DNA from: JAFCBV01 sp965370715
GTDB lineage: Archaea; EX4484-52; B79-G9
Direction of reading: 5' to 3'
NCBI GenBank assembly: GCA_965370715.1
Contig: CBDUVQ010000035.1
Location: 1-10,059 of the forward strand
DNA length: 10,059 nt
Position numbers and translations under genes: made by a program. Each line of letters begins with the position of its first letter. Position 1 is the stretch's first letter. The notes beneath the pieces were generated by a model. That model saw only the letters and a list, made by a program, of their open reading frames with translations, was not told the DNA's origin and did not search any database. Positions 6,033 to 10,059 of this stretch are shown here, in pieces.

Positions 6033-7128
6033 CGACATTAACAACCCCTGCATCCATCATAGGCATAATATGAACTCCGCCAAAGCCGAGTTTCTTTGCC
6101 TCGTTCACAAGGTCTTTTGCAAGCTTCATACCTGCGCCCGAATCCTTCTGTATCTTATCCATAAATGCTTTTGGAATCGTTATTCCGGGAACTTTTGAGA
6201 GCGCATCAGCCATTTTGTGGTCTTTTACAGGCAAAACACCGATAAGCACTTTCTCGGGGCATGATATTGCTTTTGCAAACTTTCTTAGGAGTTTTTTGTC
6301 AAAAATGGCCTGTGTCTGGGCAAAGTCAGCGGATTTCATCTTTTTCTCAAACTTTGCAACTTCTGCCTCGAGAGGAGTTGCATTCGGGTTCACTGCAACC
6401 CCGACCCAGAAGTCGAGCGGCTTGTCAAGGGGTGCATCTGAAAAGTCTTTTCCCTCTGCAAGCTTTGTCTTGATAAGCTCTGTAAGTATGGTTGAGTCTG
6501 TCTCAAAAACAGGCTTGATTCCTTTCTGCACATAATCGCCTGTCAGGACAAGAACATAGCGCACTCCGCCTGCATATGCAGAAAAAAGGTCAGACTGTAT
6601 TGCCTCGAGGTTGCGCGCACGGCATGTTATTTGGTATATTGGTGTGTGTCCGTGTTTTCTTGTAAGAAGTGCAGGAAGTATGCCTGACATGAGCGGCTTT
6701 CCAAGCGGGTTGTCAACAATGTTCACCCCGTCAACATTTGGCAGTGCGGAGAGAAATTCCTTCATCTTATCTGTTTTTGCCCCGTGAGGCGGGTCAAGCT
6801 CGGTTGTGATTGAAAATTTGGTTTCAAATGGCACAACGCCTTTGCTCCCTGCTTCTGCCCTTTCCTTCAGGCGCGGAACATACTTTTTTGAAACTGAGGT
6901 ACCGACAAAAAACCCTGTGTTTGCACTCTTCTTTTTTGAATAATATTTTTCCATGCCTGCGGTCTTTTCAAATAGCTCAAGCATTCCGTCTTTCTCAAGC
7001 GCTTTGTATGCATCAGCCCATGCGCATATGCCACCCATTTCGCAGCGCCCGTCGTGCACTGCACCGCAGGGACCGTTCTTTATATTTTTCGGGCAGCGCT
7101 TTGATGCCTCGTAGAGAATGTCTTCCAT
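6022..7128 (-). CDS. metF: Methylenetetrahydrofolate reductase, MetV-like zinc domain fused to MetF barrel
   Basis: Predicted to reduce the methylene group of a pterin carrier (tetrahydrofolate, or a methanopterin in an archaeon) to methyl. Residues 10-45 resemble the MTHFR_C/MetV domain: RCPKNIKNGPCGAVHDGRCE and GGICAWADAYKAL, with C12, C21, C29 and C35 as likely metal ligands. Residues about 100-368 are a MetF TIM barrel: ITTELDPPHG (107-116, with E110 at the catalytic Glu position), VNIVDNPLGKP (135-145), IYQITCRARN (164-173), LVLTGD (193-198), FAQTQAIFD (269-277) and IGVLPVKDHK (296-305). In acetogenic bacteria MetV and MetF are separate subunits; here the MetV-like module is N-terminal on one 368-aa chain. 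A TATA-like ATTAAAAT about 26 nt upstream of ATG 7128 indicates a leaderless transcript. The convergent ferredoxin-thioredoxin gene overlaps its 3' end by 11 nt and may encode an electron donor, an inference from position only. Confidence 0.9.
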   Translation of the reverse strand: MEDILYEASKRCPKNIKNGPCGAVHDGRCEMGGICAWADAYKALEKDGMLELFEKTAGMEKYYSKKKSANTGFFVGTSVSKKYVPRLKERAEAGSKGVVPFETKFSITTELDPPHGAKTDKMKEFLSALPNVDGVNIVDNPLGKPLMSGILPALLTRKHGHTPIYQITCRARNLEAIQSDLFSAYAGGVRYVLVLTGDYVQKGIKPVFETDSTILTELIKTKLAEGKDFSDAPLDKPLDFWVGVAVNPNATPLEAEVAKFEKKMKSADFAQTQAIFDKKLLRKFAKAISCPEKVLIGVLPVKDHKMADALSKVPGITIPKAFMDKIQKDSGAGMKLAKDLVNEAKKLGFGGVHIMPMMDAGVVNVVMG

Positions 7129-7149
7129 ATGCTAAGTAGCACATATTGA

Positions 7150-7157
7150 TTTTAATT
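7150..7157 (-). promoter_or_regulatory. TATA box of the MetV-MetF gene
   Basis: The minus strand reads ATTAAAAT, centred about 26 nt upstream of the ATG at 7128, with no Shine-Dalgarno site between. This spacing fits a leaderless mRNA. The element lies just after the stop of the zinc-ribbon/Hsp20 gene, so MetV-MetF probably has its own promoter despite the 42-nt gap to that gene. Confidence 0.5.
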
Positions 7158-7170
7158 GGTTTGGGTATGA

Positions 7171-7740
7171 CTAGGTTTTCATTTCCAGAACAAGTTTTCC
7201 GCTTTCAACTTTTTTCGAGACAACTGAGGCCTTCTTAGGCACATTAATTATCTTGAAATAAAGCGTGTCACCAAAATATGCGCGAACCTCGACAGAAGTC
7301 CCCATCTCAAGAACATCAACATCTTCAATGGATTCGACACCGGGTGTCTTGACCTCAACTAGGAGCTTTCCCGGAAGCTTGTTGAATGTTGCTTCAGGCT
7401 CAATTGTTTTCTTAGGTGCCGGGCGCGCTTTCAGAGGGGTTGTTATCTTTGGGGGTGCATTCATCTGAACAGGGGCAATTCGTGCGCCCTGATTGCGCCC
7501 TGCCATAGCAGGCACACCCCTTACAATTTTTACTGTCAACCCTGATGGGGCTTTCGCGCCCTGCGGGCGCATACCCTCAAAAAGCATCCTTTTAGTCATA
7601 TTCTGTAGGCTATTCGTCAGGCTGGCAAAAATATCTTCCATCCCGTAGTCCACAACCTTGCTTCTCTTCAGCTCTTTCCCGCATGTGGGACAGAAGTTCC
7701 AGTCATCCTTGGTGTCAATATTACATTTTTCGCAAACCAT
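7171..7740 (-). CDS. Zinc-ribbon protein with C-terminal Hsp20/alpha-crystallin-like domain
   Basis: From ATG 7740 the product is 189 aa. It opens with a zinc ribbon, C3-x2-C6 and C17-x2-C20 (MVCEKCN ... NFCPTCGKEL). A middle segment (about 25-120) is low in predicted structure and rich in Pro, Ala, Lys and Arg. The last 68 residues (about 122-189) resemble an Hsp20/alpha-crystallin beta sandwich: LPGKLLVEVKTPGVESIEDV, then TSVEVRAYFGD, YFKIINVPKKA and SGKLVLEMKT, in the same order as PGV, strand and G-x-L motifs of small heat-shock proteins. This fold call comes from sequence pattern only. A small chaperone or protein-binding adaptor is possible; the client and the zinc function are unknown. 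An in-frame ATG at 7776 would add 12 basic residues; 7740 is preferred because the ribbon then starts the protein and a GTGAG stretch lies just upstream. It is downstream of the 92-aa gene on the same strand. Confidence 0.75.
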   Translation of the reverse strand: MVCEKCNIDTKDDWNFCPTCGKELKRSKVVDYGMEDIFASLTNSLQNMTKRMLFEGMRPQGAKAPSGLTVKIVRGVPAMAGRNQGARIAPVQMNAPPKITTPLKARPAPKKTIEPEATFNKLPGKLLVEVKTPGVESIEDVDVLEMGTSVEVRAYFGDTLYFKIINVPKKASVVSKKVESGKLVLEMKT

Positions 7741-7853
7741 AGTTCTCACAAACCTTTTTTTATTCCCACCAATCAAAATCCGTAGCTGGCTCGAACAAAG
7801 TGAGCTGTAAAACCAGTGCCTCCGAATGAGACACGAATCGTTTCAATCATATA
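7741..7853 (-). other. Intergenic spacer with hairpin potential
   Basis: This 113-nt gap separates two minus-strand genes. At 7816-7834 the minus-strand RNA can form a 7-bp stem (GTGTCTC with GAGGCAC, one G-U pair) closed by a 5-nt loop; on the plus strand the same stem has a mismatch. Next to it, GCTC/GAGC at 7789-7792 and 7802-7805 and CTGG/CCAG at 7786-7789 and 7813-7816 could form a weaker second structure. It does not fold as a tRNA and has no clear C/D-box motifs. A leader, processing site or attenuator is possible. A run of Ts and As near 7755-7764 (AATAAAAA on the minus strand) might be a TATA box, but it lies only about 20 nt from ATG 7740. Confidence 0.35.
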
Positions 7854-8132
7854 TTACTTCAGCACTTTCTTCAGCATCTCAAGAGGCTCGTTTGGTCGAA
7901 ACTCAAAGCCCTTTGATGTCAAAGATACTATCATCCAGAATACATCCGATATGCAGCGCAATGATGCAACAGACTGCACGGTCTTGCCTTGAAATATGAG
8001 TGTGTCTCCGTCATAGTCAAATGTTATCTGCTGGAACTTTGAGGAATCAAGAGTTATCTGCTGGCCTTCAGAACCGGAAATTATGACTTCCAAAGTCTCC
8101 GGCGGCTTTATCTCAACTGTGTAATCAGGCAT
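7854..8132 (-). CDS. Small protein of unknown function (92 aa), beta-rich
   Basis: I do not recognise a family. The protein begins MPDYTVEIKPPETLEVIISG, is acidic to neutral, and looks mostly beta-stranded (VEIKPP, LEVIISG, QQITLD, FQQITFDYDGDTLIFQG), with a hydrophobic helix-like stretch (SDVFWMIVSLTS, residues 62-73) and a short C-terminal helix (PLEMLKKVLK). A single cysteine lies at 60. It is too short for a clear transmembrane protein. The start is supported by TTTATAAA, centred 27 nt upstream of the ATG at 8132, giving a leaderless transcript. It lies divergently from the DUF1512 gene and upstream of the zinc-ribbon/Hsp20 gene. Confidence 0.65.
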   Translation of the reverse strand: MPDYTVEIKPPETLEVIISGSEGQQITLDSSKFQQITFDYDGDTLIFQGKTVQSVASLRCISDVFWMIVSLTSKGFEFRPNEPLEMLKKVLK

Positions 8133-8155
8133 AATATATTGTTGTGTGCATCATG

Positions 8156-8163
8156 TTTATAAA
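8156..8163 (-). promoter_or_regulatory. TATA box of the 92-aa gene
   Basis: TTTATAAA is a palindromic, near-ideal archaeal TATA sequence centred about 27 nt from the ATG at 8132, indicating a leaderless mRNA. Being palindromic it could in principle also fire to the right, but the plus-strand ATG at 8225 is 65 nt away, and a closer candidate (8179-8186) exists for that gene. Confidence 0.55.
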
Positions 8164-8178
8164 GATAATGAAATATCA

Positions 8179-8186
8179 TTTAATTT
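8179..8186 (+). promoter_or_regulatory. Possible TATA box of the DUF1512 gene
   Basis: TTTAATTT is centred about 42 nt upstream of ATG 8225. The predicted transcription start near 8209 leaves a leader of about 16 nt that contains AAAGGGA (8214-8220), a plausible Shine-Dalgarno site 4 nt before the start codon. Confidence 0.4.
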
Positions 8187-8224
8187 ACAACTAGGTTGCA
8201 AAACGACAGACACAAAGGGACACT

Positions 8225-9400
8225 ATGGGCATCACAAGCATTCTTACAGGAGACGGCGGCATACTTTCATTTGTTCTGCTAATGCTTTTCTTTTTCATCT
8301 ATCCGCGCCTCATGGTACTGCAAATGACGTGGAAGCTCGAGTCCCAGCTTAAGGAGCTTGAGGAATATGCTATTAAGACTCAGACTATTGTTGCAAAGCG
8401 CATCAACAAAACCCCTGATAAAAACCTTAAGAAACAAGTCGCAAATTTCATGAACTTCTTTATTTCAACACCTGTTGATGTTGACCCGTATGGAATCATG
8501 CCAAAAATCGAGCACATAATGAAGCAATCAGAAAGGCGCTTTGATTATTTTGTCAACAGTGTTGCCCCAAAAATGACTGCTGTAGAGAAAGCAAACCTCA
8601 AGTTCGGCGTCATCGGAGCTCTCGGCGTGAACCAAATCTACAAAGTCGTGCGCCACTATGTTATTACAATAAAAAAGACCAGTAACCTGCAGCTTGCAAT
8701 GATACTGCAGATGTCAATGCCAATGCTCATGAAGCTTGCAAAGGCGAATGTAAAGGCAACACAGGCATTCTTGCACGGCATTCCAATAGGGGATGCAATA
8801 GGCCCTATAATCGTGGCAGGATATAAAACAAAGGAAGGAAGCGAAATCGCAAAAGATGTCCTCTTAAGCGAAGAGAAGATTTCAGGCAGGAAGGTTTTTG
8901 TTATGAAGTCAAAAGGTCCTGGCGGAGCCCTTGGGGAACTTGGTCACGCTGTCGAAAAGACCCATAAGAAGAACAAGATAGACTACATAATTACAATTGA
9001 CGCTGCAGGAAAAATGGAAGGCGAAATAACAGGAGATGTTGCAGAAGGTGTTGGCGTAATGATGGGCGGCATAGGTGTTGAGCGCTCGCAAATAGAGAAT
9101 GTTGCAGTAAAGCATGACATTCCGATGGACGGCATAGCAATAAAGATGTTGCCAAATGAAGCATCAATACCTCTTAGAAAAGATATTTACGCATCAATAC
9201 CAAAAGCAAAGCTCGTTCTCGAGCGCCTTGTAAAGGAAAGCAAGGCAAAAAAGATTCTGGTAATCGGTGTCGGAAATACGTGCGGAATCGGCAACACCAA
9301 AAAGTCTCTTGCAGGGCTTGACAAGAAGCTTGCCCCGATATGGAAAAAGCAGAAAAAAGAAGACGAAGAAGAGAAAAAGAAAGAGAAGAAGTGGTTCTAG
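8225..9400 (+). CDS. DUF1512-family archaeal membrane-anchored protein
   Basis: The 391-aa product has one N-terminal transmembrane segment (about residues 13-32, GILSFVLLMLFFFIYPRLM), an amphipathic coiled-coil-like stretch (about 36-60, KLESQLKELEEYAIK), a helical middle region and a conserved alpha/beta C-terminal half. The latter contains GIPIGDAIGPIIVAGY (185-200), KSKGPGGALGELGHAVEK (228-245), ITIDAAGKMEGE (256-267), GVMMGGIGVE (277-286) and LVIGVGNTCGIGN (345-357). The layout of a short membrane anchor plus a soluble Gly-rich domain matches the archaeal DUF1512 family as I remember it; the family has no established biochemical role. A highly charged Lys/Glu tail (374-389) ends the protein. 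The ATG at 8225 is supported by AAAGGGA 4 nt upstream and by the anchor starting directly after it. It is transcribed alone, between a divergent 92-aa gene and the partial gene at 9493. Family call good, function unknown. Confidence 0.8.
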   Translation: MGITSILTGDGGILSFVLLMLFFFIYPRLMVLQMTWKLESQLKELEEYAIKTQTIVAKRINKTPDKNLKKQVANFMNFFISTPVDVDPYGIMPKIEHIMKQSERRFDYFVNSVAPKMTAVEKANLKFGVIGALGVNQIYKVVRHYVITIKKTSNLQLAMILQMSMPMLMKLAKANVKATQAFLHGIPIGDAIGPIIVAGYKTKEGSEIAKDVLLSEEKISGRKVFVMKSKGPGGALGELGHAVEKTHKKNKIDYIITIDAAGKMEGEITGDVAEGVGVMMGGIGVERSQIENVAVKHDIPMDGIAIKMLPNEASIPLRKDIYASIPKAKLVLERLVKESKAKKILVIGVGNTCGIGNTKKSLAGLDKKLAPIWKKQKKEDEEEKKKEKKWF

Positions 9401-9443
9401 TTCTAATAAATTTCCAACAGACCCGTTTTTGATGCATAGATAC

Positions 9444-9452
9444 AAATATAAA
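9444..9452 (+). promoter_or_regulatory. TATA box of the right-edge gene
   Basis: AAATATAAA is centred about 26 nt upstream of a predicted transcription start near 9474. The leader would be about 19 nt long and contain GGTGAT at 9484-9489, the ribosome-binding site discussed for the ATT start at 9493. Confidence 0.5.
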
Positions 9453-9483
9453 TCTCTTGAGATAATATTTGCCATTCAGTAGT

Positions 9484-9489
9484 GGTGAT
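9484..9489 (+). promoter_or_regulatory. Shine-Dalgarno site placing the start of the right-edge gene at an ATT codon
   Basis: GGTGAT lies 3 nt before ATT at 9493, the same sequence and spacing as in front of the ATG at 4068. It decides the start of the right-edge gene: the upstream in-frame TTG (9469) would place this site inside the coding region, and the downstream ATG (9526) would remove the first beta strand. Confidence 0.5.
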
Positions 9490-9492
9490 ATT

Positions 9493-10059
9493 ATTAAAAT
9501 ACTTTTTATTCCATCAACAATAGGGATGCACGAAATATACTTCCGCGAAGTTACAGAGTATCTTAAAGGCAAGTTTAAAGACGAGGGCGAGGACATAATA
9601 ACAGAAACATTCCTTCCAGTCACGTTGGAGGAGTACAGAGATAATGACTTCACCCTAGAAATATACACAGAACAACTTAAAGAATACCTTGATAAAGGCG
9701 ATGAAGAGTATATGCTCGTATCCCTGTCAAACGGGGGAAATGCGTTATTGGATGCTGCTCTTGATTGTAATAATGATCGTAATAATGTAAAAGCTGCCGT
9801 ATTCTGTGATTTTGTGGGCGACTGGGAATATCAGGACCCAATCTTCAAATTAGCATCCAATGCACTTGGGTGGATTCCTGAACATTCCAGAAACTTTTTC
9901 GGAGGAAATAAATATGCCATAAAAGGGATGTTAATGCCCATGCTTGATCATAATAGAATAGAAAGCAAGAAAAAAGACGAAATCTACAAAGAAGTTGTTA
10001 ATGTGACAAAAGCGCATGGCGGAAAAGTTCTTATAAAGGCTCTAGAGGACTTGAAAGAA
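9493..10059 (+). CDS. Protein of unknown function, possible alpha/beta-hydrolase-like fold; 3' end outside window; apparent ATT start
   Basis: The frame is open for 189 codons to the window edge. It starts with a typical first beta strand, IKILFIPSTIG, then alternates helices and strands. VSLSNGGNALLDAAL (residues 76-90) resembles a nucleophile elbow (S79 in S-x-G-G), and AAVFCDFVGDW (about 101-111) a following strand; this suggests, but does not prove, an alpha/beta-hydrolase-like or related Rossmann-type fold. I do not recognise the family. No ATG or GTG fits the N-terminus: an in-frame stop lies at 9463-9465, leaving TTG 9469, ATT 9490 or ATT 9493. ATT 9493 is preferred because of the GGTGAT site 3 nt upstream. 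If a base error changed ATG to ATT, the position would be the same. It is 92 nt downstream of the DUF1512 gene and has its own TATA box, so it is probably a separate transcript. Confidence 0.6.
   Translation, partial: MKILFIPSTIGMHEIYFREVTEYLKGKFKDEGEDIITETFLPVTLEEYRDNDFTLEIYTEQLKEYLDKGDEEYMLVSLSNGGNALLDAALDCNNDRNNVKAAVFCDFVGDWEYQDPIFKLASNALGWIPEHSRNFFGGNKYAIKGMLMPMLDHNRIESKKKDEIYKEVVNVTKAHGGKVLIKALEDLKE

Noticed and set aside
7777..7857. TTCGAGC and GATTCG on the minus strand resembling tRNA T-loop sequence
   Set aside because: No 5-bp T stem, anticodon arm or acceptor stem could be formed around either motif.
9426..9430. T5 run after the DUF1512 gene as a terminator
   Set aside because: Archaeal termination can occur at T runs, but a single T5 without further support is too common in this sequence to call.
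9469..9471. TTG as the start of the right-edge gene
   Set aside because: It would place the GGTGAT ribosome-binding site inside the coding sequence and has no site of its own; it remains the main alternative to ATT 9493.
9174..9668. 164-aa minus-strand open frame spanning the DUF1512 end and the right-edge gene
   Set aside because: It overlaps two better-supported plus-strand genes and shows no recognisable domain.

Overview
The window looks like archaeal chromosome of moderate GC. The evidence is an archaeal pilus/secretion ATPase with its membrane partner and pilin-like substrates, a DUF1512-type protein (an archaea-specific family), and TATA boxes about 26 nt upstream of several start codons, as expected for leaderless archaeal transcripts. 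Shine-Dalgarno sites of the GGTGAT type occur where a short leader exists. The lineage cannot be fixed by eye. An uncultured euryarchaeal, Altiarchaeota-like or DPANN-like genome would fit, and a MetF-type reductase argues for folate/pterin one-carbon metabolism. No rRNA, tRNA, CRISPR array, insertion sequence or phage gene was seen.

Layout. Positions 1-4068 (minus strand) hold a compact pilus/secretion operon read right to left: a larger pilin-like protein, a smaller pilin-like protein, a FlaI/VirB11-type ATPase with a long basic N-terminal extension, and a FlaJ/TadC-type membrane platform that runs off the left edge. One promoter is visible, at 4101-4110. Positions 4153-5366 (minus) hold a divergent ribose-phosphate pyrophosphokinase preceded by an 85-aa orphan. 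At 5388-5395 one AT-rich element sits about 26 nt from two divergent ATGs, the orphan's and that of a ferredoxin-thioredoxin fusion on the plus strand (5418-6032). The fusion gene converges on, and overlaps by 11 nt, a MetV-MetF fusion (6022-7128, minus). Positions 7171-8132 (minus) hold a zinc-ribbon/Hsp20-like protein and a 92-aa orphan, separated by a spacer with a 7-bp hairpin. On the plus strand follow the DUF1512 membrane protein (8225-9400) and a 3'-truncated gene of unknown function that appears to begin at a non-canonical ATT codon (9493).

How the genes work together. The four left-hand genes should build one type IV pilus-like machine: ATPase and platform assemble prepilins that carry N-terminal hydrophobic segments. 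The ferredoxin-thioredoxin fusion lies beside MetV-MetF, so it could supply electrons for methylene-to-methyl pterin reduction, but only adjacency supports this. The remaining genes show no evident shared pathway. The most unusual points are the ATT start, the shared bidirectional TATA element, the two redox/one-carbon domain fusions, and the zinc-ribbon/Hsp20 protein. I see no clear new defence or mobile system.
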